DNA of 20,841 nucleotides from positions 1 through 20,841 of the forward strand of contig URZR01000007.1 in assembly GCA_900552425.1 (NCBI GenBank). Direction: 5' to 3'. The position numbers and the translations under genes are program-made. Source of the stretch: an uncultured Collinsella sp. (GTDB taxonomy: Bacteria; Actinomycetota; Coriobacteriia; Coriobacteriales; Coriobacteriaceae). Positions 6,657-14,824 of the stretch are shown here, one piece after another (within the stretch, counting starts at the first letter, position 1; every line of letters begins with the position of its first letter). A model generated the notes under the pieces. That model made no database searches and was not told the DNA's origin. It saw only the letters and a list, made by a program, of their open reading frames with translations.

Positions 6657-6977
6657 ATGCTTGAGGGTACGTATGTGGTTTCGGCCCGGACGCCGGTGGG
6701 GAGTAAACGCGGCGAGGTGACGTTTTCACATGGGGTGAACGGCGCGCTCAGGGCAGTACTAAACGTCAGGGGTCTCAATATCGCTCTCTCGAGTGCCCGC
6801 GCTGAGGGCGATTTCTTTGAACTCTCGGGTACTATCTCCCACGTCTTGATGGGCAAGGCGCCCTTTACATGCACGGGGTCGGTCGAGGGTGATCGACTCA
6901 CCGCTACCGCGCGGTCGGGTTCCGTTTCGATCTCGCTGAGCGGTATGCGCAAAGAGCTTTCGGGGCGCACCGCATAA
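6657..6977 (+). CDS. Small beta-rich protein of unknown function
   Basis: A 106-aa protein beginning MLEGTYVVSARTPVGSKRGE. Short alternating strands with repeated G-T, S-G-T and G-S turns (LSGTISHVLMG at about 56-66, CTGSVEGDRLTATARSGSV at about 72-90) predict a compact beta-barrel. The pattern recalls small barrel modules that occur alone or appended to flavin oxidoreductases in Coriobacteriia and Clostridia (GTY...TP-G...G-V...GDxLTGTA...). That likeness is from memory and does not give a function. No signal peptide or cysteine pair is seen; there is a single Cys72. AGGAGG lies four bases before the ATG, a strong start signal. The iron-transport gene begins 121 bp downstream. Confidence 0.7.
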   Translation: MLEGTYVVSARTPVGSKRGEVTFSHGVNGALRAVLNVRGLNIALSSARAEGDFFELSGTISHVLMGKAPFTCTGSVEGDRLTATARSGSVSISLSGMRKELSGRTA

Positions 6978-7050
6978 AGTTTGCGCAGGTAAACATCGGT
7001 ATTTGACTTTATAAAATAGTTCAGAGCGCTATCATTTGTCGTTACGAGTT

Positions 7051-7075
7051 GGTTAGCCCCGGTAAACGGTTAACC
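7051..7075. promoter_or_regulatory. Possible DtxR/IdeR-type metal-responsive operator before feoAB
   Basis: GGTTAGCC (7051-7058) and GGTTAACC (7068-7075) are near-identical arms with a 9-base spacer, 23 bases before the feoAB start. DtxR-family boxes are built from AGGTTAG-type half-sites, and feo genes are usually iron-repressed. A TTGACT (7003-7008) and TATCAT (7030-7035) lie upstream at an unusual 21-base spacing, so no good promoter can be assigned. Confidence 0.35.
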
Positions 7076-7098
7076 GCGTCTAACGAAAGGATGAGCGC

Positions 7099-9459
7099 GT
7101 GAAGCTCGATACACTCGAGATTGGAAAGGACGCCGTTGTCGCATCGGTGACATCCGACGATCAGGCGCTCCGACAGCATATTTTGGACATGGGCCTAACG
7201 CCGGGCACCGAAGTCACCATGATGAAGTACGCCCCTATGGGCGACCCGCTCGAGATTCGCCTGCGTGGCTACGAGTTGACGCTGCGCAAGGACGATGCCG
7301 CTCGCATCGAGCTCGTGGGCGTTCACGACACCGATATGGGTCCGCGCGCCAACGCCGCAATCGGCACGACGGAGCATCCGGCACTCGGCGAGGGGACGTA
7401 TTCGCCCCGCGCCGCGAAGACGGCCGTGCCCGAGGGCGCACCGCTGCATTTTGCCCTCGCCGGCAACCAGAACTGCGGCAAGACCACGCTGTTCAACCAG
7501 CTGACGGGCTCCAACCAGCATGTCGGTAACTTTCCTGGCGTGACGGTCGACCGCAAAGATGGCACCATCCGCAACCACCCCGAGGCAAGCGTTACCGACC
7601 TGCCCGGCATTTACTCCCTGTCGCCGTACACGGGCGAGGAGATCGTGAGCCGCCAGTTTATCCTGGATGAGCATCCCGACGCCATCATCGACATCATCGA
7701 CGCTACCAACATCGAGCGCAATTTGTACCTGACGCTGCAGCTTATGGAGCTCGATCGCCCCATGGTCATCGCGCTCAACATGATGGACGAGGTGACGGCC
7801 AACGGCGGCGCCGTGGACGTCAACCTGCTCGAGAGCCTGTTGGGCGTGCCTGTTGTCCCCATTAGCGCTGCCCGCAACGAGGGCATCGGCGAGTTGGTTG
7901 ATCATGCCTTGCACGTGGCGCGGTTCCGCGAGCGCCCCGGTCGCCTGGACTTCTGCGCGCCCGATGGCCCGGACGGCGGCGCGCTGCATCGCTGCATCCA
8001 CGGCATCGCCAACCTTATCGAGGACCATGCCGCGACGGCGCATATTCCGGTGCGTTTTGCGGCGACCAAGCTGGTTGAGGGCGACGAGCTGGTAACCGAG
8101 GCACTTCACCTGGATCGCAACGAACTCGACGCCATCGAGCACATCATTACCCAGATGGAGGGCGAGGCCGGCACCGATCGCCTGTCCGCGCTGGCCGATA
8201 TGCGCTTTAGCTTTATCGGCGACGTGTGCGGGCGTTGCGTCGTCAAGCCGCACGAGAGCCGCGAGCACGTGCGCTCCGTCAAGATCGACCGCATCCTGAC
8301 GGGTCGCTATACGGCCATCCCGGCGTTCCTGGTGATCATGGGCCTCGTTTTTTGGCTGACGTTTAGCGTGATCGGCGCGGCGTTGCAGGGACTCATGGAG
8401 GACGGCATCGCTGCCATCATCGCCTCGGCCGATGCGGGTCTCAAAGCGTTCGGCACCAACGATGTGGTGCGCTCGCTGGCTGTCGACGGCGTGCTTACGG
8501 GCGTGGGCAGCGTGCTGGCCTTCCTGCCGATCATCGTCGTGCTCTTCTTGTTCCTCTCCATTCTGGAAGACTCCGGCTACATGGCGCGTGTGGCCTTTGT
8601 CATGGATAAGGTACTGCGTCGCTTTGGCCTTTCGGGCCGCAGCTTCGTCCCCATGCTCGTCGGTTTTGGCTGCACCGTGCCGGCTATCATGTCGACCCGT
8701 ACGCTCCCATCCGAGCACGACCGCAAGATGACGGTCATGCTCACGCCGTTCATGAGCTGCTCGGCCAAGTTGCCGGTCTACGGTCTGCTGTGCGGGGCGT
8801 TTTTCCCGCAGGCGACGGTACCCGCCATGGTCTCGCTCTATCTGATCGGCATCGCGGTCGGTTGCATCGCGGCTTTGGTGCTCAACCGCACGGCATTTAA
8901 GGGCGACCCGGTGCCGTTTATCATGGAGCTTCCCAACTACCGCCTGCCGAGCGTCAAGACGACGGTGATGCTGGCATGGGATAAGGCAAAGGACTTTATC
9001 ACCAAGGCCTTCACCATCATCTTTGCCGCTACCGTGGTCATCTGGTTCCTTCAGACGTTCGACATTCGCTTTAATGTGGTCGCCGATCAGTCGCAAAGCT
9101 TGCTTGCCGGTCTGGGTAGCATCATCGCGCCGGTGTTGGCCCCGCTCGGTTTTGGCGACTGGCGTGCATCCACGGCGCTCGTCACGGGACTTATTGCCAA
9201 AGAGAGCGTCATCTCGACGCTCACGGTGCTTTTGGGCGCAACCTCTCCCGCGGCACTGTCAGCCATGTTTTCGCCGTTTACCGCCTACGTGTTCTTGGTC
9301 TTTACGCTGCTGTACCCGCCTTGCGTGGCGTCCATCGGCGCCGTCAAGAGCGAGTTGGGCGCGCGCTATGCCGTTGCCGTGTTCGCGTTTCAGGTGACGG
9401 TCGCCTGGATCGTGGCGTTTGTCGTGCATTCGGCGGGCATATTGCTGGGGCTGGCTTAG
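7099..9459 (+). CDS. feoB: Ferrous iron transporter, FeoA-FeoB fusion
   Basis: A GTP-dependent Fe(II) uptake protein of the inner membrane (786 aa). Residues 1-77 are a complete FeoA SH3-like domain (ILDMGLTPGTEVTMMKYAP, then GDPLEIRLRGYELTLRKDDA). A linker of about 38 residues leads to the FeoB G domain: G1 GNQNCGKTT (122-130), G2 GNFPGVTV (143-150), G3 DLPG (167-170), G4 NMMD (227-230) and G5 around SAA (256-258). A helical GDI-like region follows, then the membrane domain with two gate repeats carrying the conserved cysteines in VGFGCTVPAIMSTRTL and PFMSCSAKLPVYG. FeoA is usually a separate protein, so this is a natural fusion. The GTG start has AAAGG eight bases upstream. A nearby ATG at 7091 is out of frame and stops at once. 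No FeoC is seen. Confidence 0.96.
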   Translation: MKLDTLEIGKDAVVASVTSDDQALRQHILDMGLTPGTEVTMMKYAPMGDPLEIRLRGYELTLRKDDAARIELVGVHDTDMGPRANAAIGTTEHPALGEGTYSPRAAKTAVPEGAPLHFALAGNQNCGKTTLFNQLTGSNQHVGNFPGVTVDRKDGTIRNHPEASVTDLPGIYSLSPYTGEEIVSRQFILDEHPDAIIDIIDATNIERNLYLTLQLMELDRPMVIALNMMDEVTANGGAVDVNLLESLLGVPVVPISAARNEGIGELVDHALHVARFRERPGRLDFCAPDGPDGGALHRCIHGIANLIEDHAATAHIPVRFAATKLVEGDELVTEALHLDRNELDAIEHIITQMEGEAGTDRLSALADMRFSFIGDVCGRCVVKPHESREHVRSVKIDRILTGRYTAIPAFLVIMGLVFWLTFSVIGAALQGLMEDGIAAIIASADAGLKAFGTNDVVRSLAVDGVLTGVGSVLAFLPIIVVLFLFLSILEDSGYMARVAFVMDKVLRRFGLSGRSFVPMLVGFGCTVPAIMSTRTLPSEHDRKMTVMLTPFMSCSAKLPVYGLLCGAFFPQATVPAMVSLYLIGIAVGCIAALVLNRTAFKGDPVPFIMELPNYRLPSVKTTVMLAWDKAKDFITKAFTIIFAATVVIWFLQTFDIRFNVVADQSQSLLAGLGSIIAPVLAPLGFGDWRASTALVTGLIAKESVISTLTVLLGATSPAALSAMFSPFTAYVFLVFTLLYPPCVASIGAVKSELGARYAVAVFAFQVTVAWIVAFVVHSAGILLGLA

Positions 9460-9500
9460 TTATTTATTGACGGCGCAACCTCTGTGTGCCGAATTGTTTT

Positions 9501-9535
9501 CGGCCCCGCATCTGTTGCTGACGGATGCGGGGCCG
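9501..9535 (+). terminator. Terminator after feoAB
   Basis: CGGCCCCGCATC (9501-9512) and GATGCGGGGCCG (9524-9535) form a perfect 12-bp GC-rich stem with an 11-base loop, followed by TTGCTATATAAT. The T-tract is weak, but the stem is strong and its position 42 bases past the stop suits termination. Confidence 0.65.
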
Positions 9536-9547
9536 TTGCTATATAAT
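9518..9547 (+). promoter_or_regulatory. Predicted promoter of the MFS gene, inside the terminator hairpin
   Basis: A perfect TATAAT (9542-9547) lies 18 bases after CTGACG (9518-9523, 4 of 6 to consensus). The spacer contains the 3' arm of the preceding terminator. The transcript would start about 28 bases before the ATG at 9581. Confidence 0.5.
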
Positions 9548-9580
9548 CGCCTCCGCTCAAAATGATTGGAGATGTTATAT

Positions 9581-10777
9581 ATGACTCAGGCAAGACAAGA
9601 TGGCATCTCACTCAAGCAGTGGCTCCCGCTTATCGGGCTCGCCTGCTGCGCGTTCGTGTTCAACACGTCGGAGTTTATGCCCATCGGCCTTCTGACTGAT
9701 ATCGCCGCGTCGTTCTCGCTCACCGAGGCCCAAGCCGGCATCATGATCTCGGTCTACGCCTGGGGTGTCATGCTGCTGTCGCTGCCGCTTATGGTGTTTG
9801 CCTCGCGCTTTGAGTTCAAGCGTATGCTGCTCGGTGTGCTCGCCGTGTTTTCTCTGGGTCAGTTCCTGTCCGCTGTGGCACCGACATATCCCATCCTGGT
9901 CTGTGCGCGCCTGGTGGTCGCCTGCGCGCATGCCGTGTTCTGGTCGGTCGCCTCGATCATGGCTTCGCGCCTGGTCGACGCCCGCCACGGGGCGCTCGCC
10001 ATCAGCATGATCGCTACGGGCTCGTCCATCGCGCAGATCTTTGGCCTGCCGATCGGCCGCGCCATCGGACTGGCCGTGGGCTGGCGCATGACATTCGCCG
10101 CGGTCGGGGCCCTCTCGGCTGTCGCGGTTGTCTACCAGGCCGCGGTGTTCCCGGCCATGCCGGCGGGCGAGCGCTTTACCGTCAAACAGCTGCCCGAGCT
10201 GCTCAAGAACCCGTTCCTGATTGCGCTCTACGCGGTCACGGTCTTTATGGCGACCGGCTATTATGCGGGTTACAGCTATATCGAGCCGTTCCTGGCGCAG
10301 GTCGCGCACGTCGACGCAAGCGCTATTACCATGACGCTGACGGCGTTTGGCTGCTCTGGTCTGCTCGGAAGCTGGCTGTTTGGCCGCCTGTTCGATGGGC
10401 ATCGCTTCCCGTTCTTGGCTATCACGCTCTCCGGCGTGCCGGTGGCTCTGCTGCTCGTGGGTCCGGTCGCATCGTCGCTCGTAGCAGTGCTTGCCGTCTG
10501 CGCGCTATGGGGCTGCTGCTCCACGGCCTTTAACGTTGCGTTCCAGGCCGAGCTCATCAAGTACACACCGGCGGATTCGTCGGCCGTCGCCATGTCGATC
10601 TTCTCGGGCCTGTTTAACCTCGGCATCGGCACGGGCACCGCAATCGGCGGCGCCGTGGTTTCGGGTCCCGGTATCGCTTGGATTGGCTTTGCGGGCGGGG
10701 CGATTACCGTCGTGGGCGTCATCCTTGCCATCACCGTACTGTTCCCAGCCATACGCCGCGCAAAGCCCGTCGCCTAA
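9581..10777 (+). CDS. MFS exporter, SotB/AraJ-like (DHA1 family)
   Basis: A 398-aa membrane protein with about 12 hydrophobic segments. The N-terminal signature FVFNTSEFMPIGLLTDIAASF, the motif ASRFEFKRML after TM2, ARLVVACAHAVFWSVASIMA in TM4, and GYYAGYSYIEPFLAQVA in TM7 follow E. coli SotB (sugar efflux) closely as I recall it. SotB exports arabinose and IPTG-like sugars by proton antiport; other DHA1 members export drugs or purines, so the substrate stays open. The ATG at 9581 is chosen because GGAG lies nine bases upstream; an in-frame TTG at 9566 would sit within the ribosome binding region. The gene appears monocistronic, with its own TATAAT promoter and a palindromic repeat after its stop. 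Confidence 0.87.
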   Translation: MTQARQDGISLKQWLPLIGLACCAFVFNTSEFMPIGLLTDIAASFSLTEAQAGIMISVYAWGVMLLSLPLMVFASRFEFKRMLLGVLAVFSLGQFLSAVAPTYPILVCARLVVACAHAVFWSVASIMASRLVDARHGALAISMIATGSSIAQIFGLPIGRAIGLAVGWRMTFAAVGALSAVAVVYQAAVFPAMPAGERFTVKQLPELLKNPFLIALYAVTVFMATGYYAGYSYIEPFLAQVAHVDASAITMTLTAFGCSGLLGSWLFGRLFDGHRFPFLAITLSGVPVALLLVGPVASSLVAVLAVCALWGCCSTAFNVAFQAELIKYTPADSSAVAMSIFSGLFNLGIGTGTAIGGAVVSGPGIAWIGFAGGAITVVGVILAITVLFPAIRRAKPVA

Positions 10778-10792
10778 TCACGTCCCCTCATC

Positions 10793-10859
10793 AGCTGCGG
10801 TGGAATAGCTCCTGTTTAAGGCCTCTGAAGGCCCAAGCAGGAATTATTTCACCGCAACT
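10793..10859. repeat. 67-bp palindromic repeat, copy 2 (opposite orientation)
   Basis: Arms of 25 bases (10793-10817 and 10835-10859) surround a 17-base centre containing GGCCT/AGGCC. The arms are less perfect than in copy 1, with about four differences, mostly wobble-compatible. The GGAAT/GAAAT marker is in the reverse order from copy 1, so this copy is inverted relative to it. It begins 16 bases after the MFS stop. Confidence 0.8.
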
Positions 10860-10930
10860 TATTTTGGGGGAGAGGATACAAGCCGGGCATACAATGGATA
10901 TCGTTGTGTTGAGCTTACCGGGAGGTTGCT

Positions 10931-12307
10931 ATGTGGGCATACGAGACGACGTTCTATCAGATCTATCCGCTGGGCTTTTGCGGAGCTCCGCGCGAAAACG
11001 CCGCTCCCGTTGCCGAGGATGAACTCGCCCAGGCTGTCAACGCTGCGCCCAACCCCGATGCACCCATCATGAAGATCGCCCAATGGGCTGACTACCTGCA
11101 AGAACTCGGCGTTGGCGCTGTGCTCATCAACCCGCCGCTCGAGTCCGATAGCCATGGCTACGATACGCGCAGCCTGCGCCATATCGACCGTCGCCTGGGT
11201 GGGGATGCCGATTTTGCCGCCGTGTGCGAGACGCTGCACGCCCATGGCATCCGCGTGGTGCTTGATGCCGTCTTCAACCACGTCGGTCGTGGCTTTTGGG
11301 CCTTCCGCGACGTGCAGGAGCGTAAGTGGGACTCGCCCTACAAGGATTGGTTCCATATCAGCTTTGACGGTGACTCGTGCTACGGCGATGGTTTTTGGTA
11401 TGAGGGCTGGGAGGGCCATTTTGAGCTCGTGAAGCTCAACCTACAAAACCCCGCCGTGGTCGATTACCTGCTTGAGTCCGTGCGTCACTGGGCCGAGGTC
11501 TTTAGCATCGACGGTCTGCGCTTGGACGTCGCCTATATGCTCGACCGCGACTTCATGCGTCGTTTGCATAGCTTTGCTCGTGAGCTCAAGCCCGACTTCG
11601 TGCTGATCGGCGAGACACTCCACGGCGACTACAACCAGATCGTCAACGACGAGATGCTCGACTCCTGCACCAACTACGAGTGCTACAAGGGCCTGTACTC
11701 CAGCTTTAACTCGGTCAATATGTTCGAGATCGCCCACTCGCTGCACCGCCAGTTTGGCGGCGATCCGTGGTGCATCTACCGCGGCAAGCACCTGCTGTCG
11801 TTTGTCGACAACCACGATGTGCCGCGCCTGGCGAGTATCCTCACCGACAAGCACTGCCTGCGTCCCGCCTATGGCATGCTCTTTGGCATGCCGGGCATCC
11901 CGTGCGTCTACTACGGCAGCGAGTGGGGAATTACCGGTGAAAAGGGCGGCCCCGATGGCGACTGGGCGCTACGCCCTGCGCTCGATGAGCCTGCGCCCAA
12001 CGAGCTGACGGCATTTATTACACAGCTCGCGCACCTGCGCTCGGCAAACGATGCAGCAGCACGTGCTCTCAACTATGGCGCGTACCGTAACGTGGTGATC
12101 CAGAACAAGCAACTGTTGTTTGAGCGCGCCTGCGACGACGCGACGGTGCTCGTGGCGGTGAACGCCGTGGATGAGGCCTATACCTTTGACGCCGGCGAGC
12201 TCAACGGGTCCTTTATCGACCTGCTTGCCGACGATACGCCGGCGGTCGAGCTGACGGGCACACTTGAACTTGCGCCCTACGAGGTGCGTTATCTGCTGAG
12301 GGCCTAG
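10931..12307 (+). CDS. GH13 alpha-amylase-family glycoside hydrolase, intracellular
   Basis: A 458-aa (beta/alpha)8-barrel enzyme acting on alpha-glucans or maltodextrins. The four GH13 signature regions are present: I DAVFNHV (112-118), II GLRLDVAY with nucleophile Asp199, III LIGETLHG with acid/base Glu228, and IV FVDNHD with Asp296. MPGIPCVYYGSEWG (320-333) is the usual strand-8 motif. There is no signal peptide and no N-terminal starch-binding domain, and the C-terminal beta domain is short. That fits a cytoplasmic neopullulanase/cyclomaltodextrinase- or maltodextrin glucosidase-like enzyme; exact specificity is unresolved. GGAGG lies five bases before the ATG. The DNA glycosylase gene begins three bases after its stop, so the two are very likely co-transcribed. 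Confidence 0.92.
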   Translation: MWAYETTFYQIYPLGFCGAPRENAAPVAEDELAQAVNAAPNPDAPIMKIAQWADYLQELGVGAVLINPPLESDSHGYDTRSLRHIDRRLGGDADFAAVCETLHAHGIRVVLDAVFNHVGRGFWAFRDVQERKWDSPYKDWFHISFDGDSCYGDGFWYEGWEGHFELVKLNLQNPAVVDYLLESVRHWAEVFSIDGLRLDVAYMLDRDFMRRLHSFARELKPDFVLIGETLHGDYNQIVNDEMLDSCTNYECYKGLYSSFNSVNMFEIAHSLHRQFGGDPWCIYRGKHLLSFVDNHDVPRLASILTDKHCLRPAYGMLFGMPGIPCVYYGSEWGITGEKGGPDGDWALRPALDEPAPNELTAFITQLAHLRSANDAAARALNYGAYRNVVIQNKQLLFERACDDATVLVAVNAVDEAYTFDAGELNGSFIDLLADDTPAVELTGTLELAPYEVRYLLRA

Positions 12308-12310
12308 CTC

Positions 12311-12874
12311 ATGGCTGCGTCCGACGAGGGCTATCAACATATTGAGCATGGGTTTGAGCCTGTGTTCGACCGGCACTCGCGCGTTTTGGTGCTCGGGTCG
12401 TTTCCCTCGGTGCTTTCGCGCGCCAATGCCTTCTACTATGGCAATCCGCAGAACCGCTTTTGGCGCGTGATGGCCGCGTGCCTCGGTGTGCCCGTGCCGC
12501 CCAACGAGGGCGATCCTTTGGCAAGCGGTGAGCCCGCGACGCTCGATGCCTCCATTGCTGCCAAGCGATCCATGCTTCTCGACGGCGGCGTGGCCCTGTG
12601 GGATGTGATTGAGAGTTGCGACATTAAGGGCTCGAGCGACGCGAGCATTCGCAACGTTGTGCCGGCACATATCGAGCGCATTGCCGGCGCCGCTTCCATT
12701 GAGCAGGTGATATGCAACGGTGGTACAGCTGGCCGGCTCTACAAGCGCTATCTACAAGAACGCACCGGGCTGCCGGCCATCGTTCTGCCGTCGACAAGTC
12801 CCGCCAATGCCGCCTGGCGCCTAGAACGTCTTGTTGAGCGTTGGCGCGAAGCCGTTGACTGGGCGGCACTGTAA
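12311..12874 (+). CDS. Family-6 uracil-DNA glycosylase (hypoxanthine-DNA glycosylase type)
   Basis: A 187-aa base-excision repair enzyme of the UDG superfamily. Motif 1 is VLVLGSFPSVLSRANAFYYG (25-44) and continues NPQNRFW (45-51), with the catalytic-type Asn48; motif 2 is LPSTSPAN (159-166). GVALWDVIESCDIKGSSDAS (93-112) is a typical internal segment. In family 6 these features go with removal of hypoxanthine (deaminated adenine) rather than uracil. The start lies three bases after the GH13 stop, with the end of that gene (GAGGG) supplying the ribosome binding site. It shares no obvious function with the GH13 enzyme; the pairing looks like simple co-transcription. Its stop is one base from that of the convergent gene. 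Confidence 0.87.
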   Translation: MAASDEGYQHIEHGFEPVFDRHSRVLVLGSFPSVLSRANAFYYGNPQNRFWRVMAACLGVPVPPNEGDPLASGEPATLDASIAAKRSMLLDGGVALWDVIESCDIKGSSDASIRNVVPAHIERIAGAASIEQVICNGGTAGRLYKRYLQERTGLPAIVLPSTSPANAAWRLERLVERWREAVDWAAL

Positions 12875-12875
12875 T

Positions 12876-13535
12876 TTAGATATCTGATTGGGCGCGGGTG
12901 CCGAGGCGTTTCATGATGGCATGCCAGATCGGTGCGGGCAGTGCAGGCTTGACGCGCACCATGCCGTCGGCATCGACGCCACCGGCATTGCCACCGCCAA
13001 GCAGCTGCGCATGCTCAATGGAGCAGCCCATGCGCACGGCGCCCACAAGATTATCCATCGCTTCCGAAAAAGGCCGGCGCAAGAGGCCCATGCGCGGGGA
13101 GCGACGAAGCGCCGCAATGCCGCTGCCGGCGCAGATGACAACGCCGCCACACCACAATTGGCCCTGGCGCTCGCATGCCTTGTGCAGACGAACGGCGGCC
13201 CCTCGCGCCTGCTCAGCGCCCTCTTGTGCGGCTTGAATCATGGCATAGACACGTGTTCCCGTACCGCCAAGGCGATCGAGTATCTGCTCGACAGCGATCA
13301 TAGCCTCATCGTCAAATGCATCATCAACAGCGAGCACCATGCCATCGACTGCACCAACGCCATCTGCCTTCAAGTTGACCGGGTGGGGGAGCGCGGTGCC
13401 GGAAAGCTGTGCATAGGCGGCGATGGCATCCTGCAGGTCCCAGAGCAAAAACTCAAGATCGGCGCTATCGGGAATGCTGATATACGCAATGGTCTGCAAC
13501 GTTTTTGGTGCATCGCCGCGTGCGGTCGTCTCCAT
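12876..13535 (-). CDS. Uncharacterised protein, possibly flavodoxin-like
   Basis: A 219-aa protein I do not recognise with confidence. VDGMVLAVDDAFDDEAMIAV (63-82), a beta-alpha stretch, then RVYAMIQAAQEGAEQARGAA and CERQGQLWCGGVVICAGSGI suggest an alternating alpha/beta fold. The last segment plus RMGLLRRPFSEAMDNLVGAV resembles the C-terminal half of NAD(P)H-dependent FMN-reductase/flavodoxin-like proteins (GLKWGGGLGIGGG...LGPL..). The N-terminal phosphate-binding loop of flavodoxins is not seen, so flavin binding is doubtful. No signal peptide or membrane segment is present. AGGAGG lies four bases before the ATG. It is convergent with the glycosylase gene, with one base between the stops, and divergent from the aminotransferase across 93 bp. 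Confidence 0.6.
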   Translation of the reverse strand: METTARGDAPKTLQTIAYISIPDSADLEFLLWDLQDAIAAYAQLSGTALPHPVNLKADGVGAVDGMVLAVDDAFDDEAMIAVEQILDRLGGTGTRVYAMIQAAQEGAEQARGAAVRLHKACERQGQLWCGGVVICAGSGIAALRRSPRMGLLRRPFSEAMDNLVGAVRMGCSIEHAQLLGGGNAGGVDADGMVRVKPALPAPIWHAIMKRLGTRAQSDI

Positions 13536-13628
13536 GCCGCCTCCTTTCCGGTTGGTTTCCGTTTAGGTTACACCGTCTGACGGCGCCCCGCCGCGCTATC
13601 CTAGTGCAACCCTTACGAAAGGAACGCC

Positions 13629-14765
13629 ATGCGCCTGCCTATGAATACCTCGCTTGCCACGCTCAAGCCCTCCGGCATCCGCCGAATCAACGCGCTCGCC
13701 GTCCAGCACTCGGGATGCATCGCGCTCGCGCTTGGCGAGCCCGATTTTCCCACGCCCGATGTGATTAGCGCCGAGGTGACCGCCGCGCTGGATCGCGGCG
13801 ACACGCACTATCCGCCCAACAACGGTCGCCCCGCCCTGCGCGAGGCGCTGTCTGCCTACATGGGTGACGCGGGCCTTGCGTTTTCGGCCGACGAGGTCAT
13901 CCTGACCGACGGCGCGACCGAGGCCCTGTCGGCAACATTCATGGCTATGCTCAACCCCGGTGACGAGGTCATTATCCCCACGCCGGCCTTTGGCCTGTAC
14001 GAAAGCATCGTCGTGGCCAACCACGCCAAAGCAGTCTTTTTGGATACGGAGCCTACGCAATTCCAGATCGATGAGGAGGCGCTTCGTGCCTGCGTGACGC
14101 CGGCGACTAAGGCCATCGTCATCTGCTCGCCCAACAATCCCACGGGCTGCATCCTCGACGCGGCATCGCTCGACGCCGTGGCACACGTGGCGGAGCAGGC
14201 AGGCATCTACGTGGTCTGCGACGACGTGTACAACCGCCTCGTCTATGTGGATGGCTACGAGCGCTTTGCCCAGCGCCACCCGGAGCTACGCGAGCAGACG
14301 GTGGTCATCGAGAGCTTCTCCAAGCCCTGGGCCATGACCGGCTGGCGCTTAGGTTGGCTTGCAGCCGCAGCCCCCGTCATCGCCGAGATCGCAAAAGCTC
14401 ACCAATACCTAGTATCGAGTGCCGTCTCCTTTGAGATGGACGCCGCAGCGCGAGCCCTGACCGTCGACCCAACCCCCATGCTCAAAGTCTACCGAGCCCG
14501 CCGCGAACGCGTGCTCGCAGCCTTAAACGCCATGGGCCTCGACGTAGTAGAGCCCGCAGGAGCCTTCTACGCCTTCCCCAGCATCAAACAGTACGGCCTA
14601 ACCAGCGAAGACTTCTGCATCAAAGCCATCAAAGAAGCCAACGTAGCCCTAGTCCCGGGCGACTGCTTCGGCACCGAAGGCCACATCCGCCTAAGCTACT
14701 GCGTAAGCGATGAAAACTTGGACGAAGGCCTCCGTCGCCTGTCCACCTTCGTTTCAACCTTATAG
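13629..14765 (+). CDS. PLP-dependent aminotransferase, class I/II (aspartate/aromatic type)
   Basis: A 378-aa fold-type I aminotransferase that moves amino groups between an amino acid and a 2-oxo acid. Seen in order: IALALGEPDFPTPD (31-44), YPPNNGRPALREAL (61-74), SPNNPTG with Asn170, CDDVYNRLVY with Asp198 and Tyr201 (cofactor ring contacts), SFSKPWAMTGWRLGW with the Schiff-base Lys232, and IRLSYC near residue 354 with the carboxylate-binding arginine. Length and motifs fit the PatA/AspC-like subgroup; the substrate is open. AAAGGA lies five bases before the ATG. From about 14340 to the stop codon choice changes visibly: A-ending codons (GTA, CTA, TTA, GCA, CGA, GAA, AAA) become common, unlike the first two thirds of the gene. 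Confidence 0.92.
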   Translation: MRLPMNTSLATLKPSGIRRINALAVQHSGCIALALGEPDFPTPDVISAEVTAALDRGDTHYPPNNGRPALREALSAYMGDAGLAFSADEVILTDGATEALSATFMAMLNPGDEVIIPTPAFGLYESIVVANHAKAVFLDTEPTQFQIDEEALRACVTPATKAIVICSPNNPTGCILDAASLDAVAHVAEQAGIYVVCDDVYNRLVYVDGYERFAQRHPELREQTVVIESFSKPWAMTGWRLGWLAAAAPVIAEIAKAHQYLVSSAVSFEMDAAARALTVDPTPMLKVYRARRERVLAALNAMGLDVVEPAGAFYAFPSIKQYGLTSEDFCIKAIKEANVALVPGDCFGTEGHIRLSYCVSDENLDEGLRRLSTFVSTL

Positions 14766-14824
14766 CCATTAGGGACGCAACACATCAGCCCACCGACCCA
14801 AGCATCATGAGTGGGGCGCGCCGC

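Noticed and set aside
7195..9096. A 633-codon minus-strand open frame opposite feoAB
   Set aside because: Same shadow effect; the composition is H/R/D-rich, with no ribosome binding site or recognisable domain.
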